From: Epiperipatus broadwayi
Lineage: Eukaryota > Onychophora > Udeonychophora > Euonychophora > Peripatidae
Reading direction: 5' to 3'
NCBI GenBank assembly: GCA_028023455.1
Contig: JAQFVV010006474.1
Span: 1,011,501 to 1,075,500, forward strand
DNA: 64,000 nt
Shown here: positions 26,209-37,292 of the stretch, piece after piece
Layout: the number at the start of each line of letters is the position of its first letter
Position numbering within the stretch: the stretch's first letter is position 1
Translations under genes and position numbers: made by a program
Notes under the pieces: model-generated
What the model was told of the DNA's origin: nothing
Seen by the model: only the letters and a program-made list of their open reading frames with translations
Databases searched by the model: none

Positions 26209-26790
26209 TACAATCTTAAACACAAACGCACTTAATATTATAAAATATCGAAAAATTGTCTACTTAATACAATATTTGAAATAATAAAAGAATAGATAAA
26301 AACGTGGAATAGTGTTGGTTTTTCCAAACAATGATGTAATTATTGTAATATTTGCATTTGTGCTGATTTCACTTTGTAGAACTTTTTACTTTGGTAGTTT
26401 AATAAGTTAGCTTTAATTTCAGCTATAGCTATTTATCTAAATCTTTTCCATTCTATTCATTTTTACCATCAATTCCATCTACAGAATTAAATGCTCCTTT
26501 ATCAATATGTATTATTTTTTTTATATGACTTAAATGTTTTTCTTTCAAATAGCTTTTTTTAGCTGCTTCGTTTTTTGTTTGACTTTATATAAAACCATGG
26601 ATTTTTTATTTATCTTGCAATTATATTTAACCTATGTTGTATTTCTTTATTAAAGATAAAAAAAGCAAATGCTCTTTTTCTTGAGAATTCATAAAGTCTT
26701 CAAGTATCGGAAGAGACAGAGATGTTCTGCAATCCATGAATCGAGCTCCATAATCTTGTAGTATTTCAAATCATAAGGACCATGAATCAT
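26209..26790. other. No gene or clear repeat seen
   Basis: AT-rich DNA. Confidence 0.5.
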
Positions 26791-26794
26791 GACT

Positions 26795-26870
26795 CTGATC
26801 TGTCATTACTGGTGTTGGAATTTCTTGTGAACTCCTGAACAATAAACTACTCAGGACTTCAATGTTAATA
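26795..26870 (+). repeat. Short interspersed repeat shared with the window end
   Basis: TCTGATCTGTCATTACTGGT through GAACTCCTGAACAATAAACT parallels 63880-63950 (CTCTGTTACTTCTGGTATTT through GAACTCCCAAACAATAAACT). Family unknown. Confidence 0.5.
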
Positions 26871-27606
26871 GTGGATCAGATTTTGAACATTAGGGATGAT
26901 GGACCAAAACCCTGCTCTGTTATTTCTGCCACAAACTTTTATGAAATAAACCATTTTCTTAATTACTGATGATGACTTTATTCTTATAACTAATAACCCT
27001 TTCTTCTATACAGAGTCAACAATATAATAATAATTCATTTAATCTGATCATTTTTGAGATATGGGATAATTATTTCCATATATATTGTTCATATGGTCGG
27101 ATAAAATATTTGAATAATGATTTAGAATGCAAATGTCTTTATTCTTGGAATTAAGATCAAAAATATAAAATTTAAATTTGTTCTGGAAATATTTATTAAA
27201 TATTGCAAAAAGAAAGATAAAAGGTGAGCTTAAATATTAGTAAATGAACTTCTCACAGGGATAGGGATTTTATCATCATATGATAAGTTGATCAACTCAG
27301 CTTTGTAAAAATAGTCATGAATGTAACATGAATCAGCAACATGCCCATTATATTAAAAATTCAATCTCAATTATTGGGGAGATTTGGATATGGCTGATGA
27401 TTTTCATTGAAATTTTCATTATCAGAAAAATGAAAAATCTTAAGCAAGATATGTATACCTTCTACCTGTTGTCAGTTACAAAAAAGGGAGGGTTTTTTTT
27501 TGATCAGACCCAATTCTGACATGGCACATGGCTGACTAATGCCATGCAAATGTCATTACCTTGACAAAAAGTCTCAACTCTTTAACAAAGGTGGTTTTGC
27601 AACTAG

Positions 27607-27972
27607 GATGAGTAGTCCTTGTTTTGCTTATGCATGTTTGTAGAAAATGTTTCCTTGACAATCTTTTGTAGTAATGTGTCATCAAAAATCAAATCAAATG
27701 TCCATTACTTTAGCATCTCTGTTTATATGGAGAATGATATATGATTTGTCAATAAAAGGGAATAATCATTTGATGATCCTCTTTTTGCTGATGAGTAGTC
27801 CTTGTTTTGCTTATGCATGTTTGTAGAAAATGTTTCCTTGACAATCTTTTGTAGTAATGTGTCATCAAAAATCAAATCAAATGTCCATTACTTTAGCATC
27901 TCTGTTTATATGGAGAATGATATATGATTTGTCAATAAAAGGGAATAATCATTTGATGATCCTCTTTTTCCT
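27607..27972 (+). repeat. Perfect tandem duplication, 183-bp unit
   Basis: 27607-27789 is repeated at 27790-27972; both begin GATGAGTAGTCCTTG and end GATCCTCTTTTT. No mismatch was seen except at the very end of the second copy. A 125-codon frame beginning in the second copy (27857-28234) has no recognisable motif. Confidence 0.92.
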
Positions 27973-28649
27973 GATCAGCACTGATTTCCTCATCTATATT
28001 TGGAACTTCTTCACTCATAATGTCCTCAATTTCAACATTAATAGATTCACATATGAAACTGAAGCAATCAGAACACATTCCATGTACTCAACAATAATGG
28101 TTGTTGATGTGATATTGATGCAACTGCCATTTTCACCTTATAAAAAAATACTGCATAATTTAACATTTTATAAAACAGAAAATCTAAAAAATGTTATTAT
28201 ATATATTAGAAATCCTAATTATATATATATATAATAAAAACCTTTAAGAAAATTTGAAAATCTAGATAAAAATGTACATTATATGAACGCTAATATTTTT
28301 ATACATAATAAAGGGGGGGGGGTTATAAAGAACAACTGAAGATTTTTTTTTAAATATATTATAATAAAAATCATATGAATAAAAATATCAAACAAAAACT
28401 TTTATGATATACATAAAATCTGTATAAAAAAATAATAAAATTATAATTTCTAAATTATATGATTTTGAAATATTTCAACATAAGAAAATGTGGAACATCC
28501 GATTGAGATCATAAGATTTTGAATCATTAAAATATAAATATATATATATATATATATATGGTGTGAAATCTTAATATTTACAACATACAAAATAAAAATA
28601 AAAAGTAAAAAATATGTATCAAACAATATGATAGAATCAGTGGGCTAAA

Positions 28650-28650
<1 letters not shown>
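27973..28650. other. No gene seen
   Basis: AT-rich with short TA runs (28220, 28541-28558) and a run of about eleven G at 28312. Confidence 0.5.
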
Positions 28651-28652
<2 letters not shown>

Positions 28653-28699
<47 letters not shown>

Positions 28700-28717
28700 G
28701 TAGTAGTAGTAATAGTA

Positions 28718-28781
<64 letters not shown>

Positions 28782-28820
28782 TGATGATGATGACAATAAT
28801 AATAATAGTAATGATAATAA
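28653..28820. repeat. (AAT)n microsatellite with AGT and ATG variants
   Basis: AAT units are interrupted by AGT blocks (28700-28720) and GAT blocks (28779-28792). Minus-strand poly-L, poly-Y and poly-I frames across it are artefacts. Confidence 0.96.
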
Positions 28821-28989
28821 ACAGCCACTCAAAAAAGAGTATGGCCATTCCAACTCTTAAAAAAAATTACAGAAAGAGGAAAAGAAGATAAAAAACTACT
28901 CTAGAAATGAGTTTCATAATGACTAGTATAAAGCAATCTGTTAACCACAAATACACTAACATATAGAATATGCTGATCTATTTTTTGTT

Positions 28990-29290
28990 GACTTGTTATT
29001 TTATGATAATGTCTTGTACTTTCTTAAAATTTTCTTACTGAAACACTTTAACACCATGTTAATTGTAGTCCTCCAAAATATTCTATCCTCTGCCATATCT
29101 TTACAAGGGGAACAATTGATATTATTCTTATTTATAATGTTTTTGAAATAATTCTTATAATGTTGACAGGTATTACCTCTTTTACGAAACCCATGTTCAA
29201 GATACAAGGAAAGATGGTGGGTTATACAAATGTTTATCTATAACTATCCAAAGACATGTATCAACACTGTCACAGTACTCTTTTGTTTCC
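28990..29290 (-). pseudogene. Decayed LINE pol, C-terminal end, second fragment
   Basis: The minus-strand frame at 29001-29207 reads LEHGFRKRGN, CQHYKNYFKNII, DMAEDRIFWRTTIN and VLKCFSKK. The order (a G-K-R segment, a YKD-LK segment, then an LA-DR-W segment) matches the C-terminal tail of animal LINE proteins and parallels 23080-23490, which has LHWKDVAENRN at the same point. Only the tail survives, as expected of a 5'-truncated insertion, and the DNA is diverged from the other fragment. Confidence 0.6.
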
Positions 29291-29449
29291 TCATGTATAA
29301 TGTATATTTATAAATTATTTTATATTTATTTTAAAATGTCAAAAATTGACTAGATTGGCTAGTAAATGAATACAGTAATAAGTACATGTTTACATGTGAT
29401 TGGACAATCAACTTTTTTATTAATTTAATCATTATAAATAAAACAATGA

Positions 29450-29645
29450 AGCCAATTACTTAAGGCTTTGATAGGTTTATAAATGTAGATGATAACAATA
29501 AATTCTTAAATTATCAACAATCTCAACATGTACTCCTTTATTGTTAAAGGAGGTTGCCTTGACTACAGATTGATATTGTTGATAGCTTAAGAAATCATTG
29601 TAATCATCTACATTTATAAACCTATGAAAACTTGAGTAATTGTGT
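29450..29645. repeat. Foldback element with ~68-bp inverted ends
   Basis: The left end (from CAATTACTTAAGGCTTTGAT) and right end (reverse complement CAATTACTCAAGTTTTCATA) share TAGGTTTATAAATGTAGATG and CTTAAATTATCAACAAT with few mismatches, around a core of about 60 bp. A partial, diverged second copy of the core and right half lies at 29731-29806 (CCTTTATTGTTAAAGAAAGT, TAGCTTAAGAATC). Confidence 0.8.
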
Positions 29646-29809
29646 TTATTGTCTTAGTAAATATATACTTTATATGCAATTTGGAAATTATAAATGACTA
29701 TATATCAGATCATAGATAAAGATGTTACCACCTTTATTGTTAAAGAAAGTTGGCTTGACTATGGGTTATTGTTAATAGCTTAAGAATCTATTGTAATCAT
29801 TATAATTTT

Positions 29810-30714
29810 ATTTATTCAATAAATTTGTTATATAGTTAATTGAAGTTTGATTGTCTACCTAAAATCTGACATCTACTTTATTCCATATACCTTGTCCATA
29901 TATGTTATTTATATAGCTCTTAAATTTTTTGTTTTACTCAGAGCTATGCATCAGGAAATAATAGTAAATTGTATTTATATGTTGTGAATTTTATATGGTT
30001 ATACTAAAAAGAATTGTCTTCTTGTGTTCAATACGAAATATCCTATTTGTTAATAGGCATTTAGGTAGGTTAAACTTATTAAAAGTTTCATACATAAAAT
30101 GATCATGTGACAAAACTGAAGACATATTGTAATATAGATGCTCAATTTATAGCTACAAAAAGAGGGGGGGGTATTTTTTATATAGTTTTATCTTTTTATG
30201 TATTATAAAAAAGAAGGAAAATGAAATAAGATTAAAAAAGTGATTAAGGGCTTTACCTTTGAAAAAGTTATTCTGTTACATGAAAAGTTGTTTATAAATT
30301 GGTGTACAAGTAGAATTTTTTTTAAAAAGATATCCTTTCTTGTTGAAAAGCAATTGGTCAAAGGTTAATACAGAACTTTCTTAATAACTACAAGTTATTT
30401 TTATAGTTATTAAAAATTCAAATTTTAATTCCAATTATATTCCATAGATGGCACTATCATTACTGGAAAATTAAAGAGTGAAAAAAATTGCAATCTCTCA
30501 AAAAAGACTACAATCAATACTGTGCATATGTGGCATTGTCTTTTATTTGATCATAAATTAATTATTAGTTTAATTTATTCATTTTTTTATTTTTGTAAAA
30601 AATATTAATATATTTATCTGAAATTATTTAATGTTTACACTACAGTTTTATTTCAATGCAATATCTTTATCACAAAAAATATTTAAATAAATATTTACAT
30701 AGTGTTAAATTAGA
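29810..30714. other. No gene or clear repeat seen
   Basis: AT-rich DNA with a G-run near 30164. Confidence 0.5.
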
Positions 30715-30729
30715 GGTGATTTGAATCTA

Positions 30730-31255
30730 GACTTTCAAATTCTCTTTAGTTATCCACTACACCTTATAACAACCAACACACATGACCACATACATGTCTA
30801 AAAGATAAATGATTTTCAATATATGTATTTCATGCTGAACCAACACTCATCAGTTGGTCCAGATCATCATCTTTTGCACACACACATATAATCAATGCTC
30901 AGTTTATATTAAAAGAGAAAATCTTTAAACTTTAATATACAGACTTCAATCTTTTCCATTTTCCAACTCTTCAGCTGTTCATATCATTGACAATCTGATG
31001 ATAGCATGTTCAAAGTTTGTTTGCCAATTTTGTTTGTCATACCCATGTATGACACCAAAATTTTAATTATATTCCAATTATATGTTATAGATGCCCTTAA
31101 CTTTACTGATAAAAAATGCAAAATTGACAAACAACAATTTTAAACAGGTCATCATCAAATTTTTAATGATATGGATAGCTGAAGAGTTGGAGAATGAAGA
31201 AGATTAAAGCCTGTCCATTAAAGTTTGAAGATATCTTAATATAAACTAAACAGTG

Positions 31256-31294
<39 letters not shown>

Positions 31295-31430
31295 GAGATG
31301 ATGATCTGCATCAACTGATGAGTGCTGATTTAGCATGAAAGACATATATTGAAGATCATTTATCTTTTTCACATGTGATAATGTATAATGGAATGGATAA
31401 CTAAATGAAGCTAAAAAGTCTGGATTCAAA
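30730..31430. repeat. Inverted pair of family-B repeats
   Basis: A forward copy (30730-31030) with ACATACATGT, CATGCTGAACCAACACTCAT, CAGTTGGTCCAGATCATCAT and CATTTTCCAACTCTTCAGC faces a reverse copy (31155-31430). The reverse copy has a (TA)n of ~34 bp (31258-31291) exactly where the forward copy has a short CA/TA run (30880-30890). The 88-codon minus-strand frame here is not a gene. Confidence 0.8.
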
Positions 31431-31435
31431 TCCCC

Positions 31436-34062
31436 AGTAATTTCATTTAGCTTAAAAGTATATATAAAATACTTGTATTTAAATATAATGTTGAATTAAA
31501 ATTCCCTCATGTTAAATACTTAAGTATGTTTGTCATTAATCAAAAGCAGACCTTTAGTCTATTGGCTTCTGCTTATTATTATTTTTTATCCACAAGTTAA
31601 TATTTAGAATTTTGAATTATATTCATTTATTTAAAGTTATAGTTTTGATTAATGTAAGTAATTTTATTTCATTCACAAATAAAACAGAAGGAAAAACAGA
31701 TCCTTTACTTTTAGAAAAAAGAATAGCTTACTTTTAGCAATGCAAAAGTGGCTTCTGAGGGGCTGTAATGGAAAGAAAATATATTGATTAACAATTTCAT
31801 TAGTTAATTCCTTCCACTCTTCTTTATAAAGCCTAGTAGCTATTTGGTTTATAGTTGCAACATTTTATTTTAACCATTAAAGTTTTTTATATTTTCAAAA
31901 TTTTTAATATATTTATAACAAATATAAGTTTGCAAAGAAAAACACTTTTAAAAATAATTTATAGAAAAAAAGTGATAAACTGAAATATATAATTTAAGCA
32001 ATAGCAATTTGTCATTTTTCCATTACTGATAAAAATGTCTTTTTAACTATGAGTTTTTTCATTTGAATTCCGTTCCTAAATTCTATGAATGATTATTAGG
32101 TCATCATAAAACTATAAAAAAATTTTGCAAAATTTAAAACTGCACTTATGGTTACTAAAATAAAAAAAATCCTGTTATGATCAGGAATATTGTTCACTCA
32201 ATCATAACTCATACTATCTTGCTTCAAATAAACATTTTCAAATAAAATCTGAATTCATTTATAAATATGTTTGTCTTAAAATAAATACTTGTATAGTACA
32301 TGGGAAAAAAATCATAAATATGTAAACTATCTAATATTCAATTTCTCTTTTAAAAGTAAGACAAAAAGACCCATGCTCCTATCAGTGCTTTTGGAACCTG
32401 AGAACAAAGATTACACGAACAGCACCATTTAAAGCTCCTTTAAATTAGGTTCTCTCTATGATCTCTGTATGATACTGACATTTTCAGACTTTTTTGAAGC
32501 TAATAAAATAGTATGCATTTTGATTTCAGTTTCTGTTGTCAAATGAATTTAAAACCAGGAAACAAATGCTATATAAATCACAAGCCCTATAGCATCAACA
32601 AAAAAATGTTAAAAGATACAACTGACAATGAACCCATTAAATTATACATACTTCTTAAAACATCAAATTAACATATCTACATACACAGTGAAAAGAAGAT
32701 AACAACACCGCTATGTATACAAATGTTTATAAAGCAACATCTGATAGCTTTTTAGAATAGAAAAACATATGTTAATAAGGAAAAAGTCAGTTAAATGTTT
32801 TTTTAGTAGCAAATTCCCATTTGTCCTACTCCAGTTCTGCCATCTAGTGTAAGTTTGAACAATCAATAAATATATGTTTAATAAGTTTCTATCCAGTACT
32901 GACCATTTATATCCCAAGACTGAGAATAGTCTGAATGTATTTTGTATTCATTTACATAAATATATAACAATAAACAAATTATTATTCTTACATATTTGGA
33001 TTGCCAACTATATATATATATATATGAATCATAAATCTATTGGTGAAGTGAATGTGCACATATGTGACATTTTATCATTAAGAAATTTTGGATATGGATT
33101 ATTTTTAATCTAATGCACCATTTTTTATCAGCCAATTTTCAATTTTTTTCCCATTATCAAATTCCCTGCTTGAAACTGGAAAGCGAACAAGCTGGCATAG
33201 TTATATATGTCTGAAGCCAGTTTAATATTTTTATACTTCACCATGCTTGCAATTGGTAGCAGCACTAGAATAGGAGAAATAGAATCAGGAACTAAAAATT
33301 AATAACAAATTATATACAGCTATTAAATATAGTTACAGTAGATTAAATATATGTTACATAGAGAAAAGTATGATGAAACTACAATCATAATAGTACAGAT
33401 AATACAACAAATTATTAACTCCAATGATAAGTGATCCAAATTTGAAGAATGTTGTACTCTAATATTGCTTAACCATGATGACTAAATTGATAAAGAGTTC
33501 AGCTATTTATTCCCAAACGTGAAATCCAATAGGGGTGTTAATAAAAATAAATTTTAAGCAATGAGAGCAGCTGAGATAGATAGTAAATTTCCCAGTAGTA
33601 TCATGATATTTCTAGGTAAAAATGAGCAATACTATTTCTTATTATTTCTTTTCAGTACATTATATTTCTTATTGTCAAATATTATGGAGCAATGTGCAAG
33701 AGACGTGGTTCTTAGTGTGTGAATAATTACAGCAATACAGAACTAAAATTTTTTATATATTTTTTTTAAGTAATTGCTTGAGGTTGATTGTATGCTTATA
33801 AAACTTGACTAGATATAGAGATAAAAAGTATGGACAGGTTTAAAAAAGGTGTAGCATTTCTTCTTGATAATTATCATGAAAAACACACGTAGATTCAAGA
33901 TTTAGCTTCAATCAGTCATTAAGAAACATTTTGATTGGAATTGGATCATGTAATAAATTAATGTTTTTGGACCATGGTTAGTCTTAGAAATTGGCAGGGT
34001 TATTCAAAAATGGTCTGCATGGGTATTATTTTGTTTAAAATCTCTAAATGGTATGCCAACAA
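31436..34062. other. No gene or clear repeat seen
   Basis: AT-rich sequence; short TA run at 33009-33024. Small frames at 32711-32917 (-) and 32874-33113 (+) show no motif. Confidence 0.5.
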
Positions 34063-34063
34063 G

Positions 34064-34250
34064 TGATTGTCTAATAAATAAGCATGCTCAATGGCATAAT
34101 CTGTGAAAAGCGATCACCTGCCATATGAAAATGAAACAAGCAAGGGGATTGAAGGAGATTGTCTAATAGACAAACATGTCCAATGGCATAATCTGTGAAA
34201 AGGAATCACTTGACATATGAAAGTGAAACAAGTAATGGGATTGGAGGAGG
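34064..34250 (+). repeat. Diverged tandem duplication, 93-bp unit
   Basis: 34064-34156 and 34157-34249 share GATTGTCTAATA, CAATGGCATAATCTGTGAAA and CATATGAAA.TGAAACAAG with roughly ten substitutions. Confidence 0.9.
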
Positions 34251-34530
34251 AATGTCCTAAATATTACATGACTTTTGTATTTTTTTAAACGTTTTTTAAT
34301 AAAACTCTCTCTTTATAATAAACATTATTTGATAAACAACTTAACAAAACGGTAATAATTCAAATAAACGTTAAAAATATTTAACTTACAATGAAAGATT
34401 ATACATATATAATGTAAAGTTTTAATTTTATAGATATAATTATTCTTATTTTTCATTAAAAACTTTAATTTATTTTAGATAAAAATTTATTTTAAATCTT
34501 ATAAAAATTCGTAATAAAAATAATCAAACA

Positions 34531-34638
34531 GTCAAGCATTGATGGTCGAGAGGTCAGCGACAGCTGCTTTACAAGCAGTTGTCCCGGGTTAGCGGGTTCG
34601 CTTCCCGGTTGATGCTATGACACATGAGAAAAAAAAAG
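34531..34638 (+). repeat. tRNA-derived SINE, best-preserved copy
   Basis: GTCAAGCATTGA leads into an A-box sequence TGGTCGAGAGG, an anticodon-arm-like block GCTGCTTTACAAGCAG (TAC at the anticodon position, as in tRNA-Val), a B-box GGTTCGCTTCC, then GATGCTATGACACATGAG and poly-A. The two boxes are the internal RNA polymerase III promoter. It is not an ordinary tRNA gene: the acceptor stem does not pair well and the tail with poly-A is shared by the other three copies. tRNA-derived SINEs are well known in cephalopods. Confidence 0.85.
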
Positions 34639-34642
34639 TCAA

Positions 34643-36950
34643 ATAGGGTTCAGTTATGTGCTTAAGAGAAATTTTTGCATTAGCAATGACTCACTGGTCC
34701 ATAATCCATCGATCTTCAATTCCAAAGTTTGCCACTAACCACTGCGTCAAATCAGGCAGGGCAAAATATATAATAATATTTAATAATAATTATCATTATA
34801 CATTTGATATGTCCTTGTTGTTTTATTTTATAAGTTATGTACTTATAATCAAATAAAAAAAACATATATTGATATGACCATTTAAAAAAAAAAATCAAGA
34901 ATATTATCTTTATATATATTACTAAAATTTTGTACATAAACATATCCAAAAAAAATGACAAATATAATACTCTAAAACATAAAAACTATAATAAAAAATA
35001 AAATTCAGTAAAAATTAATTAATACTGGAGAAAAAAAATGCACATATCAAAAAGATAAGAAGACAGTAATTAATTTCTCCGAAACAAAAATAATACATAT
35101 TTTGCAAGAAGTAAACAACAAAAAAATGTTTAGAAATTATTAGTAAAATAATGTACGTTATAACAAAAGTAGGTTGTAAAACTAATTTCAATGAGAAAAT
35201 ATTTTCTTTTGGAAAATAAAGAAAATGTTAAATATTATATGTGGTTAATTAACTATGTCAAAAGAAGAGTTTTTAAAAGTTTTCTTTTTTTTTGTACTTC
35301 AGGCTAATATTAATAGATACCCAGTAGCTGCCCAATAATTTAATATGGGTGGATTTATTTGGAAATATTCAATTGCCTGAAATAATTTCCAATTTCAATC
35401 CAGATTTGATTTAGCAAGCGTTGAAGAAGATAAAATCTCTAATAGATATATACAACATATTTTTAAATGATATGATTAAGTATTAAAAAGCAATATCATC
35501 TTTTAAAGCACACAATTCCTTAATACATATATATATTATTACGTCAAAATTTAATCTCCATTATTTTATTCTGATAGGATATCATTTTTTATAAATGAAC
35601 TGATTACTTCATTAAAAAAATAAACCCTAAGGGATAAAACAATCTTCATTTATAGGACGCTTAACTTATAATTGAAATGAAATTGAATTTTCTCTACCTT
35701 TTTTCTTATTTATATTATTTTTTAAGAAAATTTAACCTTGGTATTCCTATCATAATTACTCAGAGCAATATAACACCATTTTTCTTTCTTTCTTAGAACT
35801 TTGACATATTCAATTACTTTTATCATCTTTGATTAGTTTTTTTATTTAGTTTGTCGTTTATAAATAAAATAATTCATGGATAAATGGATCTTGAAGTGTG
35901 TTTAATCTTTGAATAATGAGTTACATACATTATAAAGGGCTTTTTTATTATGATACATTTTCCCAGTCATATTTAGTTATATTTATAATTAAAACTTATT
36001 ATAATACCCAATATTTTAAAATACACACTATAATTTAGTTTTAAATTAAGTTTATTAGCTTTACTATATACATTGGAGATTACTTACAAGTCTTATTGAA
36101 ACAGAAGAGATTTCAAGTAGAAACGCAAAAAGATAGATGTTTATATAACTGAGCAATAAGCAATATATATCTAATGCATATTAATATAATATATTCAATA
36201 GCCAAGTCACTGGCTTGTTGTTAATGAAATTTGTTAATGAGATCAGATTCTATGTAGCTGCAAAAATATCAGCTGGTGCATGGGTTTAATCTCATGTCGT
36301 AATGTGTAATATTATTTAATTTTTTTAGAAAGAGTGATTTAGTATTATGAGATGTGGGATTAAAGCTTTTATAGCATCTTACAAACCAAGCTATGAAAAA
36401 AATGAATGTAGTAATTTTTATATTGGAAAATGGATCATTTTGTATATGTTCATGATGTTGATTGTTAGTGAGTTTGAGTAAATCATGTTAGTGATAAGAG
36501 TACAGCAGGGAAGAAGAGAGAAACAGTCCATAATAAAGTATTCTAATGCTTTTTTCATTTCTATATCAGATGGCATATAATGGGTCTATATTTGTGAAGT
36601 GTCACATGCTATATTTGTGAAGTGTCACGTGTAGAAGAGAAAATAATTAATAGGAATGGCTTTGGCATTTATTTTTATTAAGAAGTCCTGATATTTGGAT
36701 TCCAGGTGCCAATATCTGAATTTTTTATAATATATTTGTTATTACATAACAATAAATATTGACTATTATTTGATATACTATTATTATTTTTAATTTCATG
36801 TTTGTCAATAGTTAATTTTCTTTATAAATAGATTGAGAGAGTAGTGTCATTTCTTATGAGAATTATTAAGGTTTTCATAAAATTATTATTAATGGATAGT
36901 GGAGTGTCAGTAAAGTTAACAGGAATTACATTATTAACACTTGAAAAAAA
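34643..36950. other. No gene seen; one 23-bp tandem duplication
   Basis: AT-rich. CTATATTTGTGAAGTGTCAC occurs twice in tandem at about 36586 and 36609. Nothing else stands out. Confidence 0.5.
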
Positions 36951-37292
36951 ATTAGTTTAGTCACTTCATTAATGGTTTTTTGAAAATAAAATGTAGAAAT
37001 GCCATGTAATGAGAGACCATTGAATTTAATTTTTTTGCATATATGTTATGATTAGAGTTACTGCCTTTTTATTCCAGATTAGTTTGGTAATAAGGGGGCA
37101 TATATATATATATATATATATATATAAATTAGTTTAGTCACTTCATTAATGGTTTTTTAAAAATAAAATGTAGAAATGCCATGTAATGAGACTATTGAAT
37201 TTAATGTTTTTGCATATATGTTATGCTTAGAGTTACTGCCTTTTTATTCCAGATTAGTTTGGTGATAAGGGGGCATATATATATATATATAT
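36951..37292 (+). repeat. Tandem duplication, ~177-bp unit ending in (TA)n
   Basis: 36951-37127 and 37128-37292 both start ATTAGTTTAGTCACTTCATT and end GGGGGCATATAT with a TA run. The second TA run is the left flank of the LTR element starting at 37293. Confidence 0.92.

Noticed and set aside
27857-28234. 125-codon frame after the tandem duplication
   Set aside because: Starts inside the duplicated repeat, runs through AT-rich DNA, and shows no recognisable domain.
28578-28853. Poly-L, poly-Y and poly-I frames
   Set aside because: They are translations of the (AAT)n microsatellite in three frames.
34531-34638. Possible tRNA-Val gene
   Set aside because: A and B boxes are present, but the acceptor stem pairs poorly, a non-tRNA tail with poly-A follows, and three diverged copies share that tail, so it is a SINE.
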